Source: Mytilus edulis
Lineage: Eukaryota; Mollusca; Bivalvia; Mytilida; Mytilidae
NCBI RefSeq assembly: GCF_963676685.1
Contig: NC_092353.1
Coordinates: forward strand, 6,910,207 to 6,974,206
Direction of reading: 5' to 3'
DNA: 64,000 nucleotides
Of the stretch, positions 50,101 to 63,000 are shown piece by piece. Below the pieces are notes generated by a model that saw only the letters and a program-made list of their open reading frames with translations, searched no databases and was not told the origin of the DNA. Within the stretch, counting starts at the first letter, position 1; every line of letters starts with the position of its first letter. The translations under genes were made by a program, and so were the position numbers.

Positions 50101-50310
50101 ATATTCATTCAAGATGATGTATGAGCGACAATGAGACAACCCTATGTCAAGATATAACAAAATGCATTAAAAGCAATTTTAGGTTAAAATATGTCCAGTA
50201 ATAATTAACAGCTGATTATTAAAGTCCATGATTAATTATTATATCACCAGACTTTTCAATATGAAATGGACCGGTTCTGTATAAATTTTACGGATGGGTA
50301 CAAACTATCT

Positions 50311-50489
50311 CCAGGGGCGGATGCAGGAATTTTCGAAAAGGGGGGGGGGGGCCGGGGTGCTAACCCAGGGCAAAAGGGGGGGGGGGTGCAAAGGGTGCAA
50401 AACATATGTCCCGATACAAATGCATTGATCGGCAAAAAAAAGGGGGGGTGCGCACCCCCGGAACCCCCCCCCCCCCTGGATCCGCCACT
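50311..50489. mobile_element. Small G-rich transposon with inverted ends (hAT-like ends)
   Basis: The left end CAGGGGCGGATGCAGG and the right end CCTGGATCCGCCACTG are imperfect inverted repeats. ATCTC occurs directly outside both ends, a possible target-site duplication, though hAT elements usually make 8 bp. The interior has several G runs of 7-13 and a C run. CAG-type ends of this sort are typical of non-autonomous hAT elements; the class call is inference. Confidence 0.6.
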
Positions 50490-50600
50490 GATCTCAGCTG
50501 CTCTGCCTCAGTCATCCTCCGGGCTCATCCTACACGGCCAAATGGATTGAAGAGGCCGACAAATTATTTAATATGGATAGTAGTACTAAGATCGATATTT

Positions 50601-50863
50601 AAGGGTTTGGATGTGTGTGTGTGTGTGGGGGGGGGGGGGGGGTCTGTTATTCTGTAAACATTTAATTTTCACCCCTTTTTTTCTCTAATCTTCAAAAAAT
50701 AAACCCCTTTTTCTCTAATCTTCAAAAATTTAACCCCTTTTTTCTCTAATCTTAATTTTTTTTGCCCATTATTCTCTAATCTTAATTTTTTTGCCCATTA
50801 TTCTCTACTCTTAATTTTTTAAGGGCATTATTCTTTAATCATTTAACCCCATCCAAACCCTCA
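50601..50863. mobile_element. MITE-like element with inverted ends and 30-bp internal repeats
   Basis: AAGGGTTTGGATG at the left is inverted as CATCCAAACCCT at the right. The interior has a (TG)n run, a poly-G run (50628-50642) and about five tandem copies of a 30-base unit (CCCCTTTTTTCTCTAATCTT). It ends about 140 bases before the proposed start of the RING/B-box gene. Confidence 0.6.
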
Positions 50864-50904
50864 TATGATGTGTTTCATGACAAAACGAAAGTAGAAAGTC
50901 AATA

Positions 50905-50912
50905 TTTCCCGC
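50905..50912 (+). promoter_or_regulatory. E2F-like site upstream of the RING/B-box gene
   Basis: TTTCCCGC matches the E2F consensus TTTSSCGC and lies about 95 bases before the proposed start codon at 51005. A single 8-base match proves little. Confidence 0.25.
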
Positions 50913-51004
50913 CAAATATATTTGATCATCTCGTTGATTGCGAGATTTCGGAGCGTGCATGCACGACGGCCTGTGCTTCATTTCTGCAGACAACAGGAGC
51001 AATT

Positions 51005-54000
51005 ATGCAAAAGTGTCCTTCTTGTCCGAAGTGCTGTAGCTTTTATTCAACCAAAGGTAATACATGCATAACATGACATTAACGAAAGCGGCTCATTGCC
51101 GGTGAAGACATAAAAAAGGGGGAGGGATTTTGCTGTTTATTATTGTTCAGTTACATGAGTTAAAATGCTCAGTACTCAAGGATAAGATCTTATTCATGAT
51201 TCTGTTGTTTATACTTGTGAAACCGGATAGTGCTCGCTAATGACCCCCAAAAACAACTGGAAACAAAGCAGTGGCTAATATTTTTCTTGTTTGTTCCTGG
51301 TTTGCTTTATTTATCAAGTGGTAAAATTGGGTGACATCCTAGTCCAAATAATTATGACGCCTTGGACGGCTATTTTATAATTTTTTTGGGACGCCGTCAA
51401 TAAGGGAACTAAAAAAATCCAAATATAAAAATACCCTCAGAAGACGGCATGATTATCTGGACTAGGTGACATCCCATTAGTCCGACAACCATTATTCCGA
51501 CAGCCCATTACTCCGACAACCCAATATTCCGACAGCCCATTATTCCGACAGCCCACTATTCCGACAACCCATTACTCCGACAACCCATTATTCCGACTAT
51601 GCATCTATCTTGTGTGTATGGGTAAACATTGACCTATATTGGTTTACTTTTGTAAATTGTTATTTGGATGGAGAGTTGTCTCATTGGCACTCACACCACA
51701 TCTTCCTATATCTATTGATACTGAATGTTGTTTGATATCAATGTGTAAGTTTTTTTCTTTTTTCCTATTTTGTTTAGGCTCCGATTTCAGGGTTTATTGA
51801 ACATGTTGAAGTCGGCTATATCGTGTGATGCGTTTTCAGATAGCAACTCTCAAATACTTTTTTATTTAACAAATAATACCTGTATGACTATTTCAATAGT
51901 TTATTTTATAATGTTATGTAAAATACTGTATGTTGTATCAATCATGTGTATATGCCCCCCTGGGGACCTAATTTGGAAAATAAAATTTATCTTATATTAT
52001 CTTATAACTCAAATGATAGCCAAGTTGAAAATTCTCGTCATATTTTTCTCAGAAACTACAAAACAATGATTTCTGAAATTTTGTTTCAATGTTTATATAA
52101 GTCCATTATACTGTCTGGTGCTTTTCAGATTCACAAATCAACAACTTTCGGCTATTTACTGAAATATTTAAGCGGGGTATCGTCAGTAGCTCACACCATC
52201 ACTGGTTGGTCTTGATTTATATATACATGTATGCTCTTAATACCCTGTAATTTGGAAAATGAAATATTCTTTTCTGTTCTATTCTGTATACATACAGATT
52301 TCAAATTGAGTATATAGAAAGTCCTTGTTTTCAAAATTCCAATAGGGAACATACCTTTTATAATTGTATAAATAAACCAATTGTTCAGACGTTTCGGCCA
52401 TTGGCCTTCTTCAGTTATTTATTATTCCTCTATATCAAAGAGGAATAATAAATAACTGAAGAAGGCCAATGGCCGAAACGCCTTCTTCAGTTATTTATTA
52501 TTCCTCTATATCAAAGAGGAATAATAAATAACTGAAGAAGGCCAATGGCCGAAACGTCTGAACAATTGGTTTATTTATACAATTATATATAGAAAGTATT
52601 CGAACTATCTTAGTCTTATGTAACATATACGTAGTTATTTCTTAAAATCTGTTATTACATAAACGTAATAATATACAGACAGACAAATTTTATTTTACCC
52701 TGATACCCTGATATTTGACTTGAAAAGTGTCGGACTTATGGGTTGTCGGAGTATTGGGCTGTCGGAGCAATGGGTTGTCGGACTATTGGGTTGTCGAACT
52801 AATGGGTTGTCGGACCAATGGGCTGTCGGACTAATGGGCTGTCGGAATAATGGCGTGTAACCGTAAAATTGCCTATGAGATAACTGTCCACAAGATACCA
52901 AATGTCATTAAACTTAATAACTGAAGATCACTGTATGAGCCAAACCCAAAGTTCATAGTTAACTTTAAAAGGCCCACTTTTAAAGCCCAGGAATGACCAT
53001 GATGACTAAAGTAACAATTCTGAATTCAAACGTGAAAACTGGCAGCCTAACCTAAAGGCCTAATTTATTTTCAATATGATATCAGATGTGAGTTCGTGGT
53101 CTAGTGGTTAAGACAGATGGCTACAGTGCTAAAGGTCCCAAGTTCGATTTTCACACAGGGTTCTAAAAATATCAGTATATCAGAGTGGGTTTCATTGGGG
53201 TCTAAGGGTGACCCTGGATTGCCAATTTTTTGTAAGCGTGACATGTAAAAGTTAAATTAATGTGCCATGAAAACGTGAAATGCAGTCTAGCAGGACACAG
53301 GAAATTACAAAAAAATGAGAATTGCTTATGTGCATAGTGTAAGCAGGATACAGGAATCTGACAAAACAGTTAGCAAGATCCAGGATCAGAACCCCCAAAT
53401 GAGATCCCAATCAGAAGGGTTATTTTCATCCTCTCACACACATCTCTGGTACCCAGACTGGATTTTAAACTAGTAGGGTACTTTGGGGAACTCGGTTATT
53501 TACCATGTTCAACATTTACAAGGACGAAGAAGAGAAATCAGCAGATCATGCAGATTGATCTCTTAGTCAAAGTGGATAGCTACTTTGACCAGGAGATCTA
53601 TCTGCTAATTACTCTTCGGTTGGTCTGTTCCAGCTGAGCAGCCCGGTGGTTCTCTTTGAGTACTTCAGCTTCCTCCACCATAATAACAGTTGGGTTGGGG
53701 ATTGTCCTTGTAAATATTGAATATTATAAATACATTAGTGACAAATCTCCATTAATCCCGATAGGGAGTGTACATGGGATTCCACTGTACCCTCGCAGCT
53801 CTTGAGGGTTCTTCAGATATTGGGAGGAATTTACCAGTACATACACCATACCCGACATTCTTCCAGTTTTGTGCTAGTGTCTCCCACACAAACGACGAAA
53901 TGATGGAAATCTCTCGATTGCCAGTCTGCTGTTTTCCAGGAGTATAGAACCTCCCGTTTTTGGATGTTTTGACAAGGAATAACCCATGTGTATAGTTCTC

Positions 54001-57000
54001 TGGCTTTTTCATTACTTTCAATAGAAATAGATTAACAATTTTTGATCATTTGAAAACTAAGGTCAGTGGTACTAGTTTTTATGTCCGATATATGAGTAAC
54101 TGAAATTCAGTTCTGCTTTGTTGACTCCAAGATCAAAAGGAAGATAGAGGTATTTGTCTTGACCAAGAAGCAGTGTAAAAAAAGAAAAATAGATAACAGC
54201 AGACGATTCAAGTGGGAGATCTTCACAATAAATGTCATTAAAAATTTGTGTATAATAATATTTGTGTCTTTATTTCATTCACTACATTTTTGTAACACCA
54301 TGTTCAAAGATAATTTTTCTTAAAGAAAAATATATTTTTTAAAATGTTTCTGCATTATTAACATGATTTACCCTTTGATATTTAAGTTTTGTTTTAAAAG
54401 TAGTTGATTGACACAAATTTTTCAAACTAGTCCAAGACATTGCTGATATAAATCCTAGAAATAAATTTTAAAAGAAAACAAACAGAAACTGAATATCCAT
54501 TATTTCTATGTCTTAACAACACCTTTCACATGTGTCAGAATAAAAACATAGATGAAATACTTAAACAGAATAATATAAACAATTCCTATGCACTATTACC
54601 ATGATTACTGTATTGTAAACATGGTAAAGGAACCTACAGTTTATAGTTTTATATTTGGGGGAATAACATGTAGCCCTGCCACATTCTGTAAGTGCCTGTC
54701 CCAAGTCATGAGCCTCTTATTCAGTGGTTGTAGTTTGTTTCTGTGTATCAGTGTACTGTATTTGTTTTTATAATAGTAGAGGGTCATTATGTTTTCTAGT
54801 GTGTCTGTCCGTCCGTTCGTTTGTCCTGCTTCAGGTTAAAGTTTTTGGTCAAGGTTAAATTTTGGTCAAATTAGACTTTTGACCCCAATTTCACGGTCCA
54901 CTGAACATTGAAAATGAAAGTGGGAGTTTCAGGTTAAAGTTTTTGGTCAAGGTAGTTTTTGATGAAGTTGAAGTTCAATCAACTTGAAACTTAGTGCACA
55001 TGTTCCCTATGGTCATGATGGTATGATCTTTCTAATTTTAATGTCAAATTAGATTTTTTAGCCAACTTCAAGGTCCATTCAACATGGAGAATGATAATGC
55101 GAGTGGGGCATCCGTGTACTTTGGACACATTCTTGTTTGTTCATTATTTTGAACATCCCTGCCAACCTATGAAACCTTCAGAGGGAGATTTTCCTCTTTT
55201 CAGTTTAAACAGCTGAGGAGGAGATTTGCAAGAATGACATTTTCAAGTTAAATAAAAGGCATGTTGACATATCTATCTACAAAACAACAGTATTAAAGAG
55301 TTAACCCTTTCTCTGAACAAATCATGCTTTAGACAGCTGACAATGATTCCATTTTACCAGAATCAGAAAACCTCTTTTATATTTCCCGCTCAAAACATTG
55401 CAAACACTAGTTATCCTTCATTGTTGAATACCTGGATAAAAGTGTAAACATCGATGGTGCTTAAATTTGTTGAAAACTGTGTCAAAATCAGATGAAATTT
55501 ACGGAATTTACACAGTATTTGAAAAAAGGGAACATTTTTTTTGAAAGAATATGGAAGAATATTGAAGCCAGACTAATATACTTTTTTGGCCTAAAATGCC
55601 ATTTTACGTACAAAACACTTTGAAAGGACATCGCTCAGTGTAAGGAATTTGTACAGCTTCATTCAATTTATCAAACTTTTGAAGTTTTGAGTAAAGAAAA
55701 TAAGATTTTGGGGTCATAAAGTAGAAATTTTGAGAATTTTCACCTACATGTACATGTAAGTACTAGCTCAATGTTTGAACCAAAATATTTCATATTTTAT
55801 AAAGAACTTTTTGTTTGACTATAATATTTTCTACATACATTCAGATGCACCTAAATTCAATAGAAATCCAGTATTACTTCATTGTGGACACACATTTTGT
55901 GCAGCATGCCTCAACAAACTAGCCAGAGAAAACAAGACCAGTATTACATGTCCTACATGTCAGGTATGTACAATTAATTTGTGCTGTTTTCATTGTTCAT
56001 GCCATACATAAGTAAAACAAAAGCAACTAAAAAAACACATTCTGTATCTATTTGTAATTTTTATACCCCACCTAGTGGTATTATGTTTTATGCCCCACCT
56101 AGTGGTATTATGTTTTTCATTCTGTTCCTCAGTCTGTCTGTCCTGCTTCAGGTTGAAGTTTTTGAACATGCTGAAGAAGGTTTTTCTTGTTTATTTTGTA
56201 TTTATAAATTTTCTGTGTTTTGTAGGTTCCGTCTCCTATCAGTGACGATGGAATTAAAAGTCTGTGGCCAGATGTATACACAACAGGCATGATAGTGTGT
56301 AACCAAAAGATCCTCTTAGATCAGTAAGTCACATTGGTCATAAGGCCAAGATAATATATATATATATCTATCTAAAGATTGGTCAGACAACTAAATATAT
56401 CTATCAAAATCAGTAAGCTTGACAATATATCAGTAATCATGGTAATATTCAAAGTAATCATCCTAAATCAAAAGTCTGATCATTGCTGATGTTAAATAGG
56501 TAATCTAAATATTATTTAATGAATGGCTATTATTTATTTTGAATTTATTGAACCATAAAATTAATTTTTGACTCTTCACATTGAATAATCCGTGAAGCGG
56601 ATTATGTAAAATGTGAAGAGTCAATAATTAATTTTATGGTTCAATAAATTCAAAATAAATTATTGCCATTCATTATAAATAAATATCTATCAAAAATAAA
56701 GCTCAAAGAACTTTTCATCTTATTTATATTAACAATAACAACGTACACACATGTTGGCGTATGAATACACAACGTCAGAGTGTGTGTGTCGACATAAAAA
56801 TTGACAACATTGAAAATAAAACTAATAATTTTAACCAATCAGAAGACAGTAAATGCACCGAATTTATTTATATAAATATAAAGATAATTAATGATAGACT
56901 TGTTACAGTGCAGTAAGATCCTTCTATTTTCACTTTTCTTCTAAATTTTACCATCAGAATTAAAAGTATAACAAATTTTTGTGAGCAATTTTATTTTCGT

Positions 57001-60000
57001 GACTTGCGCAAGTAGTAAAATTTCGCAAATTATAAATTGTCACAAATATGTAAAACTTGGATCTTTCATTTAACTACATCAGGTAAATTAGAAAATCATG
57101 AAATTAGATAGCATTGAAGTTGACTACAAAGGGTAAAATGTGAATAAAGTATTCACGAAAATAAGTTGGTTGACAGTATGTTATATGTATTGCATTAAAC
57201 ATGTTTATTTTATGTATACCATTAGACTTGTATCTAGATATATAGAGATTATAAATTGTTATTGTAGAGAACTGAGTAAACTGACACCAGCTGGAATGAA
57301 TATGCAATCCAAAAGAGATTATTCTCTGACTGATAAAAGAGGTAGGATGTATTGCTGGCTATTTATATGATTATTTTATATTGTTCACTTTATTTCCAGT
57401 GGCAAATATTTTATTCATGATCAGGACGAGAAAAATTACCAATAAATATATTAAGTAGGTTCTAAGTTGGGATGCAGGATGGAAAATTTGGACTGCCACT
57501 GGAAACTTGAAGTAATTTGGATACTTTGGCAAATTTTGTTCACATGAATTTCACATGAATCACAAGAAATTCACAATAAAAATTTCACATGAGATTCACC
57601 TCAAACGAGCTTATATATTTGATGTAAATTTCAAGTGATTTAAATTCATGTAAATTTTTCAAGTGAATTTCACGTGAACTTATTAAAATGTTTTTTTACA
57701 TGAAAAAAATCATTTGATTTCCACTTGAAACTCACATGGACTGATTTTATGTGAGTTTCATGTATAAGCTTGTTTGAGATGAAATTCATGTGAGATTCAC
57801 ATGAACATGATGAATATAAGTTCAAGCAAAATTCATGTGAACCAAATTTGCCTGTATTTGCCATATTTAGATAGAAATTTTGCATAGCAACAGACCACCT
57901 ATTAGCTATAGACCCCTAGAGAATTGTTGAAAGGGTTTGTTAACGAGCACTAGATTTTCTCTCTCTGCACCAAACATTTCAATCAAAGCCCCTTTTCAGA
58001 CCAGGTGTGACTGCAAAAGTTATACAATCAGTACTGTGAGCGAATGAGTGAGGCATTCAGACCCCACTTTTACAAACTCCCTGTCAAAAGTTCATGGCAT
58101 GAACATATTTCTATACACCAGTCAACCCTTCCAAGATTAATATACATGAGGAACACACATACGTATTTAAGTTGTTTTGCATCAAGGCTTTAAAAAACAT
58201 ACTTCTAGGTCTAAGATTCAGTAAGTAATTACAGTATTTTTAGTCAATACACTCTAAAGACAAGACCTGAAATATATGATAATTGTATTTACAGTGGAGA
58301 AGTTATGTCGTGAATGCTGTAGAAGACTAGCTACCTGTAAATGTGACAGATGTGATTTCATCTTGTGTAAGATCTGTTTTAATCAGGTATGGAATCTATA
58401 GATATAGGAAGATGTGGTGTGAGTGCCAATGAGACAACTCTCCATACAAATAACAATTTAAAAAGTAAACCATTATAGGTTAAAGTACGGCCTTCAACAC
58501 GAAGCCTTGGCTCACACCGAACAACAAGCTATAAAGGGCCCCAAAATTACTAGTGTAAAACCATTCAAACGGGAAAACCAACGGTCTAATGTTCATCTTA
58601 AATATTCTTTTTAAGTGTTGGTGCCTTTGTGATATCATTTACCATTCAATTAAGATAACCTTCATCTCCTCTCTGATAGGCTTGGCATTATTCTGCTGAA
58701 AGCTTATAAAACAGTTTTGATTGTATGTATTAAACTTAAAGATATGTACCTCATATTACAAGTCGAATTATTGAAGAATTTTCACAGATTTTTAGAATGG
58801 TGAAAGTTTGCCAAACTCAGCAACATTCTCCATGGAGAGTTCAATTATTCGTAAAAGTATTCTGTAAACAGGAAGTTGTTAAGCAATGAACCTAAATACA
58901 TCACACTATATTGCATGCTTACAAAAGACTTGCTACCAAATTCCAGGAAACTAATTTGTAGTTCCTGAGAAAAGTGCAACAAGGATTAGGTGGACTGATG
59001 TGGAAACCAGTATACATGTCTTCTTTTGGAGGGGGTATGATTAAATGTTTGAGCTATAACAGTGAAGGAGGTGACAGCAACATTCTCCATAGAGGGTACA
59101 ATTATGTGTTCTTAACTCTAATTGTTAATTACTCAGTACATTCAGACTCAGAAGATAACTTTAGGGATAATATAATATATAGCTGTTATGTTGTCACTGG
59201 TTTGCTTGTCATTTAGATAGAGATTTATCAAGTTAGCACATTTCATCTCTCTTACAGATTCATGGCTCTTCTAATACTCTCCGACAACATCAAGCTATAC
59301 CTTTATCACAGGAAGAAAGGTTAGTATTTTATGAAAAAAAGAAAATTTATCAGTAAAAAGAAAATAGTTGAAAATGATATTTTTGAAACTTGATACTGAT
59401 TCAAAATAAACCTCTTACTCCATGAAACTTAACAATATATATATAAAATTTTATATAAAGTATATAAGGGGATTAACTCTAATAATGGACTTTGTATGAA
59501 GAACATATTATTTTTGTTGTTGTAGTAGTACCACCACTTGCCAGTTAGAAGTATCCTCTACATGTGCCATACACGATGGTAAACTGATAGAGTATTATTG
59601 TGAAGATGACCACACACCAGTCTGCTCAAGATGTGTAATCACTGGAGAACATAAAAACCATTCTATATTGTCTATGGAAGAAAAGGTAAGGAATAAAACA
59701 CCAGTCTGCTCATGATGTGTCATCACAAGAGAACATAAAACCATTCTATATTGTCAATGGAAGAAAAGGTAAGGAATAAAACACCAGTCTGCTCACGATG
59801 TGTCATCACAAGAGAACATAAAAACCATTCTATATTGTCTATGGAAGAAAAGGTAAGGAATAACACACCAGTCTGCTCACGATGTGTCATCACAAGAGAA
59901 CATAAAAACCATTCTATATTGTCTATGGAAGAAAAGGTAAGGAATAACACACCAGTCTGCTCACGATGTGTCATCACAAGAGAACATAAAAACCATTCTA

Positions 60001-63000
60001 TATTGTCTATGGAAGAAAAGGTAAGGAATAACACACCAGTCTGCTCATGATGTGTCATCACAAGAGAACATAAAAACCATTCTATATTGTCTATGGAAGA
60101 AAAGGTAAGGAATAGCACACCAGTCTGCTCACGATGTGTCATCACAAGAGAACATAAAAACCATTCTATATTGTCTATGGAAGAAAAGGTAAGGAATAAC
60201 ACACCAGTCTGCTCACGATGTGTCATCACAAGAGAACATAAAAACCATTCTATATTGTCTATGGAAGAAAAGGTAAGGAATAACACACCAGTCTGCTCAC
60301 GATGTGTCATCACAAGAGAACATAAAAAACATTCTATATTGTCTATGGAAGAAAAGGTAAGGAATAACACACCAGTCTGCTCACGATGTGTCATCACAAG
60401 AGAACATAAAAACCATTCTATATTGTCTATGGAAGAAAAGGTAAGGAATAACACACCAGTCTGCTCACGATGTGTCATCACAAGAGAACATAAAAACCAT
60501 TCTATATTGTCTATGGAAGAAAAGGTAAGGAATAAAACACCAGTCTGCTCATGATGTGTCATCACAAGAGAACATAAAACCATTCTATATTGTCAATGGA
60601 AGAAAAGGTAAGGAATAAAACACCAGTCTGCTCACGATGTGTCATCACAAGAGAACATAAAAACCATTCTATATTGTCTATGGAAGAAAAGGTAAGGAAT
60701 AACACACCAGTCTGCTCACGATGTGTCATCACAAGAGAACATAAAAACCATTCTATATTGTCTATGGAAGAAAAGGTAAGGAATAAAACACCAGTCTGCT
60801 CATGATGTGTCATCACAAGAGAACATAAAACCATTTTATATTGTCAATGGAAGAAAAGGTAAGGAATAGCACACCAGTCTGCTCACGATGTGTCATCACA
60901 AGAGAACATAAAAACCATTCGTTATTGTCTATGGAAGAAAAGGTAAGGAATAACACACCAGTCTGCTCACGATGTGTCATCACAAGAGAACATAAAAAAC
61001 ATTCTATATTGTCTATGGAAGAAAAGGTAAGGAATAACACACCAGTCTGCTCACGATGTGTCATCACAAGAGAACATAAAAACCATTCTATATTGTCTAT
61101 GGAAGAAAAGGTAAGGAATAACACACCAGTCTGCTCATGATGTGTCATCACAAGAGAACATAAAAACCATTCTATATTGTCTATGGAAGAAAAGGTAAGG
61201 AATAACACACCAGTCTGCTCACGATGTGTCATCACAAGAGAACATAAAAACCATTCTATATTGTCTATGGAAGAAAAGGTAAGGAATAACACACCAGTCT
61301 GCTCACGATGTGTCATCACAAGAGAACATAAAAACCATTCTATATTGTCTATGGAAGAAAAGGTAAGGAATAACACACCAGTCTGCTCACGATGTGTCAT
61401 CACAAGAGAACATAAAAACCATTCTATATTGTCTATGGAAGAAAAGGTAAGGAATAACACACCAGTCTGCTCATGATGTGTCATCACAAGAGAACATAAA
61501 AACCATTCTATATTGTCTATGGAAGAAAAGGTAAGGAATAACACACCAGTCTGCTCACGATGTGTCATCACAAGAGAACATAAAAACCATTCTATATTGT
61601 CTATGGAAGAAAAGGTAAGGAATAACACACCAGTCTGCTCACGATGTGTCATCACAAGAGAACATAAAAAATATTCTATATTGTCTATGGAAGAAAAGGT
61701 AAGGAATAACACACCAGTCTGCTCATGATGTGTCATCACAAGAGAACATAAAAACCATTCTATATTGTCTATGGAAGAAAAGGTAAGGAATAACACACCA
61801 GTCTGCTCACGATGTGTCATCACAAGAGAACATAAAAACCATTCTATATTGTCTGCTCATGATGTGTCATCACAAGAGAACATAAAAACCATTCTATATT
61901 GTCTATGGAAGAAAAGATAAGGAATAACACACCAGTCTGCTCACGATGTGTCATCACAAGAGAACATAAAAACCATTCTATATTGTCTATGGAAGAAAAG
62001 GTAAGGAATAACACACCAGTCTGCTCAAGATGTGTCATCACAAGAGAACATAAAAACCATTCTATATTGTCTATGGAAGAAAAGGTAAGGAATAACACAC
62101 CAGTCTGCTCACGATGTGTCATCACAAGAGAACATAAAAACCATTTTATATTGTCTATGGAAGAAAAGGTAGAGTATATGAATGCATCATACTGATGTAG
62201 AACATAAAAATTTCTGTTATTTTTATTGAAAGAAAAGATACATGATCCTTATACTTCTTTGAATGCTCTCTAGATTGATCATTTATTAACAGAGATTTTT
62301 TCATTGACTGGAAGAAAAATCACAAGTTTTGCTTCACTTAACATTGTTTCCTTACTCAAATGCACTCATATGCCTAGGAACATTTAAAATAATTTAAAGG
62401 CAATACAACTTAAATTAGGAAAAGTTTGTACAACTGCTTAAAAATGTCAAGTAATTGGTTTTTTTTTAATTTTCAGAATAAAGTTGTCATCTCAGAAATG
62501 GAACCAGCTATGCAGACTGCTAATAGAGTTATTAAAAAGTTAAAAAAGGCAGAAAAGGTAATTATGTCATGAAAAGGTTGAAATGGGTGTATTTAAAGAA
62601 ATTCTGTATTACATGTACAGTGGTTTTATCCAAAACAAATATAAGTTTAATGACATTTTGAAATCATGTGGTGTTTGCAGTGACTTTTTATGTTTCATTG
62701 ACTTATATTATTCAACCATAAAAAAACTGTCTTCAACACTCTTGGTGTTCAAACAGTAAAAGAGTTTGCTATATAATACACATATATCTGAATTTGTATA
62801 AAAAACAACTGATATGCATTTTTCAAACGAGCTAGCTATATAGGTATTTGAGAATAAGGAAAGAAAAAAGGATATGTTCTCTTTAAATGTCTTCATATCA
62901 CAAAATTTGGCATACCTATAAACTTTTTTTATCAATTTGCAATACATTTCTTTCCAGTCACCAATTTTGTTTTCTTGATATCTCTCTCATTAAAATCATC

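Larger units (their letters stand above)
46994..50310. other. Intergenic, repeats only
   Basis: Contains AT-rich sequence, a diverged tandem block at 48180-48310 (GATCAAAGTG, AAAATATCAACGAATT), an R1 fragment at 49130-49235, a pyrimidine-rich minisatellite at 49285-49510 and R2 at 49935-50100. No supported gene. Confidence 0.45.

Noticed and set aside
50266-50657. Gly/Pro-rich frames
   Set aside because: They read through homopolymer G and C runs inside two small transposons.
59723-62195. Long frames on both strands encoding 28-residue repeats, up to 336 codons
   Set aside because: They arise from the 84-bp unit (a multiple of three). The plus-strand frame is cut by TGA units, and the minus-strand frame is the antisense of exon sequence.
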